Notes: generated by a model not told the origin, from the sequence alone. A stretch of DNA of 64,000 bases from Calothrix sp. PCC 6303 (GCF_000317435.1 NC_019751.1:6386001-6450000), one strand, 5' to 3'; shown: positions 27,430 to 37,889, counted from the stretch's first letter. Translations and numbers: made by a program.

Positions 27430-28221
27430 ATGAGTGAAAAAACTATCGAAGGCAACGGCAAAGCATTCCTGCTGCTGATTTTGCCTGTTTCGTTTCTGGC
27501 TATTTTCCTGGCTTCTACCTGGCGCGTTTGGCTAGGTGTGTTTTTGCTGATACTAGGGTTTAATTTTTGGCAACGCTACCAATGGCGGCAGTGGTGTTTA
27601 GGAGTTAACCCAACTTTCCATCAGCTAATTCAGAAAAACCAGGGTAGTATAACGCCAATGGATTTGGCGGCTGTCGGTAATTTCTCCGGAGATAGGGCAA
27701 AGTACTATCTCAATACGAAAGCGAATGAATTTGGTGCCAATATTCGGACTACGAATGATGGTAATCAAACCTACTATTTTATGAATGCCACTATTTTGGG
27801 TGGGATTTTGGATAGTAGTGAACCACAGTTGGAATTGCCTGCTGCGAGTGTTAAAAGTAGGATGCCGTTACTAACTCCACCCGCAAAAACAACTAAGGTT
27901 GTAGAGGCAAAACCAGAGTTGGTGACGGATGTTGAAGATGATTCTGTAGAAGTTGTTGATACCACCGAAGAGGGTGAAACATTACTACCGATGCATCATT
28001 CAGAATCGACATTAGCAGAGCAGTTGGTGTTTGGTTCGTTGATTCAATCGGAGTTAGCAAAGCGATTGAATGTATATTCCAGTACCGTGTTTAAGCGACG
28101 GGATGATGCGGATTTTCCGGAGTGGAGTAAAAACCGCGACCCGGATGGTGTTTCTTGGAGGTATGATCGCAAAACGAGGGAATTTTTCCCGGTTGAGGAG
28201 TCGGAATCAGTAAACAGTTAA
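27430..28221 (+). CDS. Membrane protein with helix-turn-helix-like C-terminus, unknown function
   Basis: A 263-residue protein I do not recognise by name. Two membrane helices lie close together at about 11-30 and 33-48 (FLLLILPVSFLAIFLAS; WLGVFLLILGFNFW). Then comes a winged-helix-like block (ITPMDLAAVGNFSGDRAKYY), an acidic linker at 150-190, and a second helix-turn-helix-like block (SELAKRLNVYSSTVFKRRDD) followed by WSKNRDPDGVSWRYD. It might be a membrane-tethered DNA- or protein-binding factor. The TTGGCAAAA sites upstream may control it. Function is open. Confidence 0.7.
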   Translation: MSEKTIEGNGKAFLLLILPVSFLAIFLASTWRVWLGVFLLILGFNFWQRYQWRQWCLGVNPTFHQLIQKNQGSITPMDLAAVGNFSGDRAKYYLNTKANEFGANIRTTNDGNQTYYFMNATILGGILDSSEPQLELPAASVKSRMPLLTPPAKTTKVVEAKPELVTDVEDDSVEVVDTTEEGETLLPMHHSESTLAEQLVFGSLIQSELAKRLNVYSSTVFKRRDDADFPEWSKNRDPDGVSWRYDRKTREFFPVEESESVNS

Positions 28222-28317
28222 CTGGTCACTGTTAACTATTTTTAGATTGATCTAGTTTTAATAGACTTTGGGCGGTTAGTTATTAGCTAAAAGCTAAGAG
28301 CTAAATGCTAACAGCCC

Positions 28318-29451
28318 TCAACTATTTCCAATTCCAATGGCTTGGGAAATAGATGTTAATCCTTGAGTTTCTAGCTTAGTTACCAAGCCTTGGAGGATGT
28401 GACGAATCATCCAAGGTCCTTCATAGAGCCATCCTGTATAAATTTGGACTAAGCTAGCTCCGGCGGTAATTTTTTCCCAGGCATGTTCTGGGGTGAAGAT
28501 GCCACCAACCCCAATGATGGGGATTTTTCGTTGTGTTTGTTGATGAATATAGCGGATGATTTCGGTGGAGCGATCGCGTACTGGCGCTCCGCTGATTCCT
28601 CCGGCTTCTTCTTGGGGTGGTTTTCCAGTTTTGGCAATGGTTTGAGTGATTAGGTTGTCGCGGCGAATCGTCGTGTTTGTGGCGATTATTCCCGCTAAGT
28701 TGTAATTAGTGGCTAAGTTGATAATTTCGGATATTGCCTCCCATTCTAAATCGGGGGCTATCTTGACAAATATTGGTTTTTGTGATGTGTTTTCCTGTTG
28801 TAATGCTGCCAAGATTAAACCAAGGGACGCGGAATCTTGAAGCGATCGCAGTCCGGGTGTATTGGGCGAAGATACGTTCACAACAAAGTATTCTCCACAA
28901 TCTTTCAGTAGTCGGAAGCTGTTCCAGTAGTCTTCAGCAGCGGCTTCCAGGGGTGTAATTTTAGATTTTCCCAGGTTGATACCAATAGGTATGGGTAAAT
29001 CCAAATTTTGCCGTAATTCTGTTAGCCTCGCTGCCATGGTTTCGGCACCTAAATTATTAAACCCCATTCTATTCAAAGCAGCCGAATCTAAGGGTAAGCG
29101 GAATAATCGTGGTGATGGGTTGCCCGGTTGGGGATGAAATGTGACGGTTCCCAGTTCGGCAAAGCCAAAACCCAAACTGCCCCAAACGGGCGCGGCAATA
29201 CCATCTTTATCGAATCCCGCAGCTAAACCCACAGGGTTAGGAAAATGTGAATTAAATAAATTTTGCTGCAAACGTTGATCTTTAAAACACAGCGATTTTT
29301 GGAGACTTTGATTAATCCAGTGGTTTCCTGGATGGTGAATCGTATCTCCCAACCAACTCAAACTCCGAATTGTTGAGGTATGTAAAGATTCCGGATCAGC
29401 TTTAATTAAATCAAATAGAAGGGGGCGGATAGCGGTTTGATAAATATCCAA
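28318..29451 (-). CDS. pyrD: Dihydroorotate dehydrogenase (quinone)
   Basis: A class 2, membrane-associated enzyme of 377 residues that oxidises dihydroorotate to orotate with quinone in pyrimidine synthesis. The N-terminal helices ([20 protein letters not shown]) form the quinone tunnel typical of class 2. FMN-site motifs are [13 protein letters not shown] (about 71-83), [15 protein letters not shown] (about 193-207, with the catalytic Ser) and [15 protein letters not shown] near the end. It stands alone. A short array of AGCTAA-like units lies between it and the gene to the left (28280-28315). Confidence 0.95.
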   Translation of the reverse strand: MDIYQTAIRPLLFDLIKADPESLHTSTIRSLSWLGDTIHHPGNHWINQSLQKSLCFKDQRLQQNLFNSHFPNPVGLAAGFDKDGIAAPVWGSLGFGFAELGTVTFHPQPGNPSPRLFRLPLDSAALNRMGFNNLGAETMAARLTELRQNLDLPIPIGINLGKSKITPLEAAAEDYWNSFRLLKDCGEYFVVNVSSPNTPGLRSLQDSASLGLILAALQQENTSQKPIFVKIAPDLEWEAISEIINLATNYNLAGIIATNTTIRRDNLITQTIAKTGKPPQEEAGGISGAPVRDRSTEIIRYIHQQTQRKIPIIGVGGIFTPEHAWEKITAGASLVQIYTGWLYEGPWMIRHILQGLVTKLETQGLTSISQAIGIGNS

Positions 29452-29574
29452 GGGTAGTGAGTGTTGAGTAGTGAGTTGAATTACAATCTTTGCTATTTAA
29501 CTTAGACGAATAATTTGGGCATCTTAGATTATAGAAGCAAATTATATTTAATCAATAAATTAGGCGATCGCCAA

Positions 29575-32487
29575 ATGGGGCAGCAACAGAAACCGATAGC
29601 CACCGAGCAAAATATTGTTTCCTTAGGACGGGTGCTTCAGAGTCTTCGGGAAGAGGATAATGTTGACGCTCTGATTGAGACGATTATTACTTATATTAAA
29701 GACCAATTTGACTATAAGTTAATTTGGGTAGCACTCTATGATCCCCTCAGCCATATTTTAACTGGTAAGGGGGGTTTACCTTCTGGAAGAGATAGCTCTT
29801 ATCTCCGGCAAAAACTGGTTTTGAGTCCTGGAGACTTGTTAGAACAAGTTGTGATTGAACAGATTCCCGTTGGTGTTGCAGATTTACAGATCGAAACTCG
29901 AATAGAGGGATGGCAGGAAGTAGCCAAAAAGCTGCAAATTCAGGGAACAATTATTTTACCAATTCGCTACAAAGACCGCTGTCTCGGCTTGTTGATGTTG
30001 GGTTCTACCCGTTGGGGTTATTTGCTGCCAAGCGATGCTAAAGCCAGACTGACGATGATTTTGGGCGAGATGGCAGGAACCCTCCACCAGTATGAGTTGT
30101 GTAATCAACAAAAGCAGACTAAAAGGATGGAGGAGCCAATATTGCAATTATTGGGACAATTGCAGTCGGCAAATAGTCTAGAACAACGCTTAGAGTCAGT
30201 TGTGAAGGTGGCACATGATTTTATTAAGCCTTCCCATACACATATTTACTGGTTTGAGCGGGAAGGAAGATACTTTTGGCGAAGATTTAGTAGTCAAAGA
30301 AAGGGCAAAAATCATGAAAATAGTCCAAATCAGCTTTCTGTTGAGGATTTGAGCGATTTTTATTACTCCTTGTCGGTGAATGAGGTGGTTGCCATTGGCA
30401 ATGGACAAAGTTCTCTCAAAAGTCAATTTACTGCCCAATTGTTGGAAAAATTGAAAGTGCAAACCACTAGCGTCGCGCAAGCTTCGCTCATGGCTGCCCC
30501 CATTATCTGGCAAAAGGATCTCCTTGGTTTTATCGCTGTGGAAGCCAGTGAAGCCAGGATTTGGCAAGATACAGATAAAAGATTTATTCAAGCTGTAGCA
30601 GGTTTGATTTCGTTGGTGGCACCAACAGCCGAAATGGATGCGACAGTACAACAAATCCGCGCTGATTCGGAATTAACTAGCCAAGTGGCACAAGGCATTT
30701 ATGGTAATAGCAATTTTGAGGAAGTTTTGCGCGATTGTGGCACAAAAATGCTATCAAGATTGCGGGCAACACGTTTTCTTCTACTGCATCGAAGTCCAGA
30801 GGAAAACAAGTATCAACTTTTACGTCAATACCAAATTCCTAACCGTCGTTCCCTTTCCATGGAGTTAGAAGAGCTACGGGAAGTTGATTTACTATTAATG
30901 CAACATACCAAAGAAGCCGTTGCCATCGAAAATATTAATGAAGATTTACGCTTCTTTAACTGGCGATTATCCTTGTCTACAGCCAAAGTGCGATCGCTCA
31001 TGGTTTGTAACTGTGTTCCTGGTGTAGCACCAAACTCATTAGTAGTGATTATCTCAGACAGCGATCGCGCCTGGACTACAGAAGAGAAAAAACTTACACA
31101 AATTGTCGCTCAACAAGTTGGAGTAATTACCCGTCAGTGGGAACTCCACGCTGACAACGCGCAACAGCAAGAAATTATGCAAACTTTCCAAAATTCTTTA
31201 AGGATTTTAGAACAAGCACAGATTGCGGAAACTGATTTTCTGGACACTTCATCTGACTTAGCCAAAAATCAGCAGTTAGAAGTTATTTCATTAAAACAAA
31301 TTGCCTCACTTTTAGACAGTCCCTTTGTTGTTTTGTTGTCTTGGATGCCTGGTGAAGAATATGCCAAAATCATTCCCGGTGTTATTGATAACAATAAATT
31401 CGCCTTTGATCTTGAGGCAAAAATAGCAATTAAAACCGAAGCTTTAATTCAGTGGACATTAGATACAACCAGGATTTCCAAATTTGAATTCAGTGATATC
31501 CCGGAAGAAACTAAAAAATGGTTACACGGAGTTGAATTTGGTCAAATTTTGGTGATGGTACTACGCACCGACCCTAATTACGAACCTACAGGATTAGTAA
31601 TAATCGCCGACCATTTACAGCGCAACTGGTCAGAACAAAGCCTAATTGCCGCAGAAACCCTGATTTGTCAGTTAGCCTGGTCACGTCGTCAAAAACAAGT
31701 CACTCAATTACTATTAGCCAACCGTCAACAACTACGCCAATTAAACTGGTATAAACATAGACGCTGGGAAGAAAACCAACGTATCAACACAGCTTTGCTG
31801 AACCAAATTACTGATATTGGGATTCCCAGTAACGATTTATCGCAAATGCGCTACCAGCAATTAATTCGCCAACTGGTACAAAATAATCAGTCAGTTGCAG
31901 AAGTATTTACCCAAGAGCAATGGCAGTTACAAATAAATCATGAGCAAACTCCAATTGCTGGTATTCTGAAGCGATCGCTTGAACGAGTTGATGCTCTAAT
32001 TAAACAACATAAACTATGGGTGGGAATACATGGTTTGGGGCAAACCTCCGAAGATTACAATATTGATCAAGCTGATTCCCTATTATCTCAAACTGCTTTA
32101 ACTGTTGCCGGAGATTTTAGTAAAATTGAACTAGTAATCAATGAACTATTAATTTCAGCTTGTCAGCGTTCAGTTAGACATGGAAGAGTAGATATTTGGT
32201 GTCGTCGTTTAGATGAGCGAACGACTTCCGTCGCCCAAGCTTCGCTTGAATTATCAATTACTGATAATGGCAATATAGATTTAAAATTGCTAACAGAACT
32301 CTACGAGCATATACCCAAGGACTTACTGGCTGTTTCTAGCCTAGATCAACCCCCAGGTATAAATCTCTCAGTTTGTCAAAACCTAATCAAACAACAAGCA
32401 GGAGAACTCAATTTTTACCAACTACCAGATGGTCGCATTGTAAGTCGTCTATTATTACCTTTAGGAACTAGCAACTTAACTTATTAG
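29575..32487 (+). CDS. Multi-GAF protein with a degenerate histidine-kinase C-terminus
   Basis: A 970-residue signalling protein from the ATG at 29575 (MGQQQKPIATEQNIVSLGRV); the frame reaches a TTG at 29515. It has several GAF domains: about 20-180 (WVALYDPLSHILTGKGG), about 200-355 and about 380-530, with another likely near 560-720. A helical block follows, then a HATPase-like end with an N-box-like NELLISACQRSVRHGRVDIW and LSITDNGNIDLKLL. No clear phospho-accepting His or G2 box is seen, so it may bind but not phosphorylate. Two short dispersed repeats (30464-30488 and 32222-32247) are inserted in frame, each encoding TTSVAQASL. Confidence 0.8.
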   Translation: MGQQQKPIATEQNIVSLGRVLQSLREEDNVDALIETIITYIKDQFDYKLIWVALYDPLSHILTGKGGLPSGRDSSYLRQKLVLSPGDLLEQVVIEQIPVGVADLQIETRIEGWQEVAKKLQIQGTIILPIRYKDRCLGLLMLGSTRWGYLLPSDAKARLTMILGEMAGTLHQYELCNQQKQTKRMEEPILQLLGQLQSANSLEQRLESVVKVAHDFIKPSHTHIYWFEREGRYFWRRFSSQRKGKNHENSPNQLSVEDLSDFYYSLSVNEVVAIGNGQSSLKSQFTAQLLEKLKVQTTSVAQASLMAAPIIWQKDLLGFIAVEASEARIWQDTDKRFIQAVAGLISLVAPTAEMDATVQQIRADSELTSQVAQGIYGNSNFEEVLRDCGTKMLSRLRATRFLLLHRSPEENKYQLLRQYQIPNRRSLSMELEELREVDLLLMQHTKEAVAIENINEDLRFFNWRLSLSTAKVRSLMVCNCVPGVAPNSLVVIISDSDRAWTTEEKKLTQIVAQQVGVITRQWELHADNAQQQEIMQTFQNSLRILEQAQIAETDFLDTSSDLAKNQQLEVISLKQIASLLDSPFVVLLSWMPGEEYAKIIPGVIDNNKFAFDLEAKIAIKTEALIQWTLDTTRISKFEFSDIPEETKKWLHGVEFGQILVMVLRTDPNYEPTGLVIIADHLQRNWSEQSLIAAETLICQLAWSRRQKQVTQLLLANRQQLRQLNWYKHRRWEENQRINTALLNQITDIGIPSNDLSQMRYQQLIRQLVQNNQSVAEVFTQEQWQLQINHEQTPIAGILKRSLERVDALIKQHKLWVGIHGLGQTSEDYNIDQADSLLSQTALTVAGDFSKIELVINELLISACQRSVRHGRVDIWCRRLDERTTSVAQASLELSITDNGNIDLKLLTELYEHIPKDLLAVSSLDQPPGINLSVCQNLIKQQAGELNFYQLPDGRIVSRLLLPLGTSNLTY
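30464..30488. repeat. Small dispersed repeat inside the GAF gene, copy 1
   Basis: Starts CCACTAGCGTCGCGCAAGCT and runs to TTCGCT. It encodes TTSVAQASL in frame between LEKLKVQ and MAAPIIWQKD. It matches copy 2 nearly completely and looks like one of the 21-27-nt mobile repeats known from Nostoc-type genomes. Confidence 0.7.
32222..32247. repeat. Small dispersed repeat inside the GAF gene, copy 2
   Basis: Contains CGACTTCCGTCGCCCAAGCT then TCGCTT. It again encodes TTSVAQASL, here between WCRRLDER and ELSITDNG in the ATPase-like region, where relatives would run straight on. Confidence 0.7.
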
Positions 32488-32515
32488 ATAAACAGTAAAT
32501 TATTTAACTAATCAC

Positions 32516-33223
32516 TTATTCGCCAACTTTTTCTAGCAAAACACAACTAACAGAAATATCCCGAAAAAGCCATAATGTATATCGAAGAGAATCAAACCAT
32601 TTAAAAGGTTGATACATCGGTAAAAGAATTCTCATTAACATGATCAATAAGTATATTTTAGGTGCAATATTAGTTGACTCAAGTAAATAACCTCCTGCAA
32701 CAATTTCTCCATTGACGATTTTTAAACTTGGAAAAAGATTACTTAATTCCTTGACATTAGGTCGGAACATTGTATCTATAGGATCGCGGTGATAGGGATA
32801 TTGATAAGGAACCGTGACGAAAATATAACCATTGTCAGGAATAATCGAACTAAGAATTTTGCATATTTCCTCTCTGTTTGTAACGTGTTCCAACAGGTTA
32901 GAACACAACACAGATCTAATATTGAGTTCTGCAAGTTCCTGTAAAAAAAATGTATCGCATAAATCCCCAACTAAATCAACTCCTATATCCGGCTTCATAT
33001 CAACATGAATTACAGAGTATCCTTTTTGTCTGGCTGGTTTGAATAATAGCTCATCAATCCAGGGCTGTTCTGATTTTCTAAACTTGTAGTTTGAACTACC
33101 AATATTAAGCATGGGGAATACACTGTTTGGCTGGAGAGAATAAATAACCTCTGCCAACCACATAGCTTCTTCTCTAAACATAATGATTTGATGTGCTGTA
33201 ATTAGACTAGATAAATTTACCAC
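32516..33223 (-). CDS. Class I SAM-dependent methyltransferase-like protein
   Basis: A 235-residue Rossmann-fold protein. PMLNIGSSNYKFRK (about 37-50) is the SAM-loop position, VIHVDMKPDIGVDLVGDLCD (about 74-93) is the acidic strand-2 region, and VLCSNLLEHVTNREEICKIL (about 105-124) is the post-II motif common in methyltransferases of glycan and O-antigen clusters. The C-terminus (IYLLIMLMRILLPMYQPFKW) is hydrophobic and may contact a membrane. Translation may instead begin at the internal MFREEAMWLAEVI. The substrate is unknown. It stands alone between the GAF gene and glgB. Confidence 0.75.
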   Translation of the reverse strand: MVNLSSLITAHQIIMFREEAMWLAEVIYSLQPNSVFPMLNIGSSNYKFRKSEQPWIDELLFKPARQKGYSVIHVDMKPDIGVDLVGDLCDTFFLQELAELNIRSVLCSNLLEHVTNREEICKILSSIIPDNGYIFVTVPYQYPYHRDPIDTMFRPNVKELSNLFPSLKIVNGEIVAGGYLLESTNIAPKIYLLIMLMRILLPMYQPFKWFDSLRYTLWLFRDISVSCVLLEKVGE

Positions 33224-33419
33224 TTGTCGTGGTTATAAGTTACACCTAGTACAGGGTTTCACACAATAAAATTTGCCGTCGAAGCTGGTCAAATGTTTGA
33301 ATTCTGACGGCTAGTAGTAAGGGAATTGCTAAGTATCTGCCGCTTTTTCGACTTCTGTTGACTGTTGCGATCGCTTGTCGTAAAAAATTACTAAGAAATA
33401 CTTTCCAATAAAGATTAAG

Positions 33420-33464
33420 AATAGGCTACAGGAAAAAGTAAACCATTTCCGCCTGTAGCCTATT
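33420..33464 (-). terminator. Hairpin after glgB
   Basis: A perfect 13-bp inverted repeat, AATAGGCTACAGG (33420-33432) and CCTGTAGCCTATT (33452-33464), ends three bases from the glgB stop. There is no strong T-run after it, so it may stabilise the 3' end more than terminate. Confidence 0.6.
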
Positions 33465-33466
33465 AC

Positions 33467-35767
33467 TTATGACTCTTGCTTCAGCGCTGCTGTTGTCTTC
33501 TTTTTATCCAATTTCAAAATCAGTACACCTAGAGGCGGCAAGCACAGATCTATAGAATACTCACGATTATGCATCGACCAGTTATCAGTCCACTTCCCGC
33601 CTAAGTTACCCATGTTACTGCCGCCATATTTGCGAGCATCACTATTAAATAACTCTGTGTAAAAACCCATTTCCGGAACACCAATCCGGTAATGGGAGTG
33701 GGGTTGAGGGGTGAAATTGCAAACGGTAATCACAAAATCATTACTATCTTTGTCACGACGAATAAAAGAAGCAACACTATGGCGATTGTCAGTACAATCA
33801 ATCCACTCAAACCCTTCCTCAGCAAAATCCTGGGAATATAAGGCTGGTTCAGAGCGATAGAGATGATTTAAATCTTGGAAAAACTGCTTTAATTGCTGAT
33901 GAGCTTCATACTGCAATAGCTTCCAATCTAAATCACTCCAAACATTCCACTCACTCCACTGCCCAAATTCCATACTCATAAACATGGTTTTTTTGCCAGG
34001 GTGAGCAAACATGTAGCTAAATAAGCAGCGAGTATTGGCGAACTTTTGCCACCTATCCCCCGGCATTTTACCGATGATATTACTCTTTCCATGTACCACC
34101 TCATCGTGGGAAAGCGCCAGCATGAAGTTCTCGCTGTGGTGATACCACATGCTAAAGGTAATATTATTTTGGTGGAACTGACGGAACCAGGGATCCATGC
34201 TGAAATAATCCAACATATCGTGCATCCAACCCATGTTCCATTTTAAATTGAAACCTAAACCACCAACGTATGTGGGCCAAGATACCATGGGCCAAGATGT
34301 AGATTCTTCGGCAACGGAAATTGCACCAGGAAAGTAACTAAAAATCAGGTGGTTTGTTTGACGGAGGAAATCGGCAGCTTCAATATTTTCTCTACCACCA
34401 TACTGATTAGTTACCCATTCGCCATCTTTACGGCAGTAATCAAGGTATAGCATCGATGCCACAGCATCAACACGAATCCCATCAATGTGGTACTTATCTA
34501 GCCAAAATAAAGCATTAGCAACGAGGAAATTCCTAACTTCGTTGCGAGAATAGTTAAATACTAATGTACCCCATTCTTTGTGTTCACCTTTGCGGGGGTC
34601 TGCATGTTCATAAAGGTGTGTTCCATCAAAAAATGCTAAACCATGCCCATCCTTGGGAAAATGACCGGGAACCCAATCGATAATTACACCAATATCATTG
34701 GAATGACATTGATCCACAAAATACATAAAATCTTCAGGGGTACCGAATCGGGAAGTGGGGGCATAATACCCGCTGACTTGATAACCCCAGGAACCATCAA
34801 ATGGGTGTTCGGAGATGGGTAGAAGTTCTATGTGGGTGTATCCTAACTCTTTGACGTAGGGAATTAATCTTTCAGCTAGTTCGCGGTACGTAAGAAAGCG
34901 CGCACCGGGGTTAAGTTCTGACACTGTAACCACTGGGGATAATTCGCCGTTGGGGAGTTTAGCAGGCTCACTACTGGCAGCATGTAACCAAGAACCGATA
35001 TGTACCTCATACACCGAAATTGGTTGGTTGAGAGGTTCGGTGTGACGGCGTTTTTCCATCCAGTTGGCATCATTCCACTTGTAGGTGTTGAGATCCGTGA
35101 CGATTGATGCGGTTTTGGGGCGAGGTTCTTGTTGAAAGCCGTGGGGATCGGTTTTTTCGTAAATATGTCCTTCGTTATTCTTAATTTCGTATTTGTAGTG
35201 TGTTCCAACGGTAAGTTCGGGGATGAAGAGTTCCCAAACACCTGTAGAACCTCGGCGCATTTGATGCTTGCGTCCGTCCCAAAGGTTGAAATCCCCTAGA
35301 ACTGAGATATTCCGAGCGCTGGGTGCCCACACGGCAAAATACACGCCTTTAACACCATCGACTTCGCTGAGGTGTGCCCCCAGCTTTTCATAGATCCGAT
35401 GGTGATTACCTTCAGAAAATAAGTGTAAATCGAATTCTGTTAAGTTGGGCGAACGGAAGGAATATGGATCATAGACAACAAGCTCGTGATCGCCTTCTTT
35501 GATCCGTAGTTGATAGTTTGTTAATTTTGGGTTTTCAATGATGCATTCAAAAAAGTGAGGGTCATGAACCGTCTGCATGGGGTATTCTTTTCGTTCTTCG
35601 GGCAAAACGACCCAAACTTCGGTGGCATTTGGTAGATAAGCTCGCACAGCCCAGACATTTTTGCCATTTTGCTCTACTAAGTGAGAACCTAGAATTTCAA
35701 AAGGGTCGTGATGTTGGTTCCAGATGATGCGGTTAACCTGTTCTGGTGCAATTGTGGTCATAGACAT
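33467..35767 (-). CDS. glgB: 1,4-alpha-glucan branching enzyme
   Basis: A GH13 branching enzyme that makes alpha-1,6 branches in glycogen. It has 766 residues with two N-terminal CBM48-type modules (about 10-105 and 115-215), the (beta/alpha)8 barrel, and a C-terminal beta domain. Catalytic motifs are GIRVDAV with the nucleophile D434, SVAEEST with the acid E487, and [10 protein letters not shown] with the stabilising Asp. [14 protein letters not shown] is the region-I signature of GlgB. It stands alone and is followed by a strong hairpin. Confidence 0.96.
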   Translation of the reverse strand: MSMTTIAPEQVNRIIWNQHHDPFEILGSHLVEQNGKNVWAVRAYLPNATEVWVVLPEERKEYPMQTVHDPHFFECIIENPKLTNYQLRIKEGDHELVVYDPYSFRSPNLTEFDLHLFSEGNHHRIYEKLGAHLSEVDGVKGVYFAVWAPSARNISVLGDFNLWDGRKHQMRRGSTGVWELFIPELTVGTHYKYEIKNNEGHIYEKTDPHGFQQEPRPKTASIVTDLNTYKWNDANWMEKRRHTEPLNQPISVYEVHIGSWLHAASSEPAKLPNGELSPVVTVSELNPGARFLTYRELAERLIPYVKELGYTHIELLPISEHPFDGSWGYQVSGYYAPTSRFGTPEDFMYFVDQCHSNDIGVIIDWVPGHFPKDGHGLAFFDGTHLYEHADPRKGEHKEWGTLVFNYSRNEVRNFLVANALFWLDKYHIDGIRVDAVASMLYLDYCRKDGEWVTNQYGGRENIEAADFLRQTNHLIFSYFPGAISVAEESTSWPMVSWPTYVGGLGFNLKWNMGWMHDMLDYFSMDPWFRQFHQNNITFSMWYHHSENFMLALSHDEVVHGKSNIIGKMPGDRWQKFANTRCLFSYMFAHPGKKTMFMSMEFGQWSEWNVWSDLDWKLLQYEAHQQLKQFFQDLNHLYRSEPALYSQDFAEEGFEWIDCTDNRHSVASFIRRDKDSNDFVITVCNFTPQPHSHYRIGVPEMGFYTELFNSDARKYGGSNMGNLGGKWTDNWSMHNREYSIDLCLPPLGVLILKLDKKKTTAALKQES

Positions 35768-36112
35768 GCAGCTACCTACGTAGGGTAAATTTGTTCGGTT
35801 AATCTACTTTGTTATATCTATATATATTCTTTACACTTATTTGCAATTTTGTCGCTATCTAAGTTACTAAGAGCACAAAGGGATTGGGAAAACCTTTCTA
35901 AGGGGCAGGGAGCAGGGAGCAGGGAGCAGGGAGCAGGGGGAGCAGGGAGCAGGGGGCAGGGAGCGGAACATGGGTATCAAGCCTCGTCCGTCCAATCCTC
36001 TACCCCTTGCTAGAAAGCTCCCCTGGCTCTGGCATTGACTTTATTCATGCAGTATCGTTAGTCTCAAGCTCGCTGTTTAGGGGATATCCTGCCGGACACC
36101 TGAATGAAAAGC
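35768..36112. repeat. glgB upstream region with heptamer array
   Basis: A 345-base spacer. At 35901-35965 it holds about nine units of GGGAGCA with variants (GGGGGCA, GGGGGAGCA), a type of short tandem repeat well known in heterocystous cyanobacteria. The rest is AT-rich with no gene seen; the glgB promoter must lie in it. Confidence 0.8.
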
Positions 36113-36436
36113 CTAAAAATTGAAGAAGGGGAAAATTTGAATTAACCCTTTTCGTAAACGTAGTAAAAATATATTTTCCCGAATTTTGGGATCCAGTTTG
36201 GGAGGGGGGGCAATTTGGAGATTAGCTTGAAGTTCGGCATATTTGGCAGCGGTTAGGGGCTTGCCGTCGATAGGCGATCGCGCTGCTGTGATCATCTCTG
36301 TTCTGAGGATCTCTTCGGGTATATCTTCAGGTGGTGGAAGTGATAATACTGGTTTACTAGCATGAATCAGCAATTCTAGTGAAATTACTGTGATGACATT
36401 GACCAAGCCTAAAAATAGGTACTTATGGAATCTCAT
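36113..36436 (-). CDS. Small membrane-anchored or secreted protein, unknown
   Basis: A 107-residue protein. A hydrophobic N-terminal segment at about 8-33 (LFLGLVNVITVISLELLIHA) acts as signal peptide or anchor. It is followed by a proline-rich stretch (SLPPPEDIPEEILRTEMITAARSP) and LTAAKYAELQANLQIAPPP, a pattern found in small conserved cyanobacterial proteins. Function unknown. A long inverted repeat at 36462-36508 lies 26 bases upstream of its start. Confidence 0.7.
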   Translation of the reverse strand: MRFHKYLFLGLVNVITVISLELLIHASKPVLSLPPPEDIPEEILRTEMITAARSPIDGKPLTAAKYAELQANLQIAPPPKLDPKIRENIFLLRLRKGLIQIFPFFNF

Positions 36437-36461
36437 TTCTTATTTCGTTCCTTTCCCCAGA

Positions 36462-36508
36462 AAGTTAAAAACCTGGTAAGTTGCGTAATCACTACCAGGC
36501 TTTAACTT
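36462..36508. repeat. Inverted repeat between two small genes
   Basis: AAGTTAAA (36462-36469) then CCTGGTA (36472-36478) pair with TACCAGG (36493-36499) and TTTAACTT (36501-36508), leaving a 14-nt loop. It lies 26 bases upstream of the gene at 36113-36436 and about 190 bases downstream of the lipoprotein gene. It could be a terminator of the latter or a leader hairpin of the former. Confidence 0.65.
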
Positions 36509-36697
36509 GTACTCAAGAACAAACTACACAGAGCAATGACTAATTGTTAGTCATTTACCTTAGCTTTATAGTGCTATTCAAGACTAAATCGGGCTACTGT
36601 AGGCAAATTTGAACGTTAGTTCAGTCAGCACACTAATAGGGATTTTGACTAATCTGCACTATCTATTCACTCAGATACTGATTTCTCAGAGAGTAAA

Positions 36698-36931
36698 TTA
36701 AGGTGATTTGGTAGGTGTGGCTTTAGTTGTAGTCGTAGTTGTACTCGATTTAGTTGTTGAAACCGAAGTAGGTGTAGCTCCAGAAGTGCTTGTTTCAGTG
36801 GGCTCTGGGGCTGATGTTGTGGTTGAGGTTGAGGTTGAGGTGCCAGAGGGGGTCTCACTAGCGTTTTCACATGCTCCCAAGGTGGTAGCCAAGCCTAATA
36901 ATAGTACAGTACCAAGAACTTTAATTTTCAT
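36698..36931 (-). CDS. Small Ser/Thr-rich lipoprotein
   Basis: A 77-residue protein from the ATG at 36931 (MKIKVLGTVLLLGLATTLGAC), preceded by AGAGGAG. LGAC at about 18-21 is a lipobox, so the Cys should be lipidated and the protein membrane-bound. The remainder is low-complexity Ser/Thr/Pro (STSTSTTTSAPEPTETSTSG), probably disordered. The frame extends to 36979 but that start lacks support. Function unknown. Confidence 0.75.
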   Translation of the reverse strand: MKIKVLGTVLLLGLATTLGACENASETPSGTSTSTSTTTSAPEPTETSTSGATPTSVSTTKSSTTTTTTKATPTKSP

Positions 36932-37250
36932 AACTCCTCTTTCACCAATTGCGGCAAATACAAATTTTAGCCTGTTCAATAAGATACCCTATTTGTTGAT
37001 TTTTTTAAATTTTTTTTCAATTTTAGATCGTAATGACGTTGATATATTATTTCGACTTATGGAATGCATTGTTTGCTATAGCTACTTTTATGTTCCCATG
37101 TAGATGGATGACATAGCTATTTTGTGTGGCAGCCTAATTATAACTATTACAGTGGATACAAGTATTTAACTAGGTTATCATACCAAAAACTGTGGCAGAT
37201 ATCAGATATCTTATACATCCATTAGAAAATGCGATCGCAATTACTCAGCT

Positions 37251-37889
37251 ATGACTAATATTCGTAAATCCGATGCTTCGACAACTGGTGGTTGGTTCCC
37301 TCGCAAACGCCGTCAACGTCGTGAACTGGTTCAGAACGCTTTAGCAACTTCTTCTACATCTGTAGGCAAAAAAACCCTAGCATCAACTTCACTAACAAGG
37401 TCTGAAACAGCTTCTCAGAATAAGGCAGAACTCAGCCAACCTCGAAAGAAACGTAACTCAGCGATTCCAACTGGCTCAAAAAAAGATTCGGCAACTGATA
37501 TTTCTGTGATGCCTGGTTCTGAAGCTATGCCATTGTGGCTGCTTCGTTTGTCTGTTTGTCAACGTAATACTTCAATTGTGACATTTATTTGCGTTGCTGC
37601 CACACTCTTAGTTTATGGTTGGTCTGTCTACTCTCAACAGTTGTGGAGTCAGTCTTATCAGAAATTGCAAAATCTCCAGCGTCAAGAACGGCAATTGACA
37701 GTTACTAATGGTGTTCTTAAAAGTAAAATGGCTGCTGATGCTGAAAAAAATAATAACGGGCTAACCTCAATAACTCCCCAAAGAACAATTTTTCTTACTC
37801 CCACACCGGGGAATCAAAATCAGTTACCCCAAAATTTGCCACCTGATCCACAAGTCCAGTCTCCAAATTCGACCTCACCTGGATATTAA
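37251..37889 (+). CDS. FtsL-like membrane protein upstream of ftsI
   Basis: A 212-residue protein. A basic, disordered N-terminus of about 95 residues is followed by one membrane helix at about 105-127 (SIVTFICVAATLLVYGWSVY), a coiled coil (QQLWSQSYQKLQNLQRQERQ) and a proline-rich tail. The topology (cytosolic tail, one helix, periplasmic leucine-zipper-like coil) and the position before ftsI fit FtsL, which forms the divisome FtsQLB complex. Sequence conservation of FtsL is low, so the name is inferred from topology and context. Confidence 0.65.
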   Translation: MTNIRKSDASTTGGWFPRKRRQRRELVQNALATSSTSVGKKTLASTSLTRSETASQNKAELSQPRKKRNSAIPTGSKKDSATDISVMPGSEAMPLWLLRLSVCQRNTSIVTFICVAATLLVYGWSVYSQQLWSQSYQKLQNLQRQERQLTVTNGVLKSKMAADAEKNNNGLTSITPQRTIFLTPTPGNQNQLPQNLPPDPQVQSPNSTSPGY

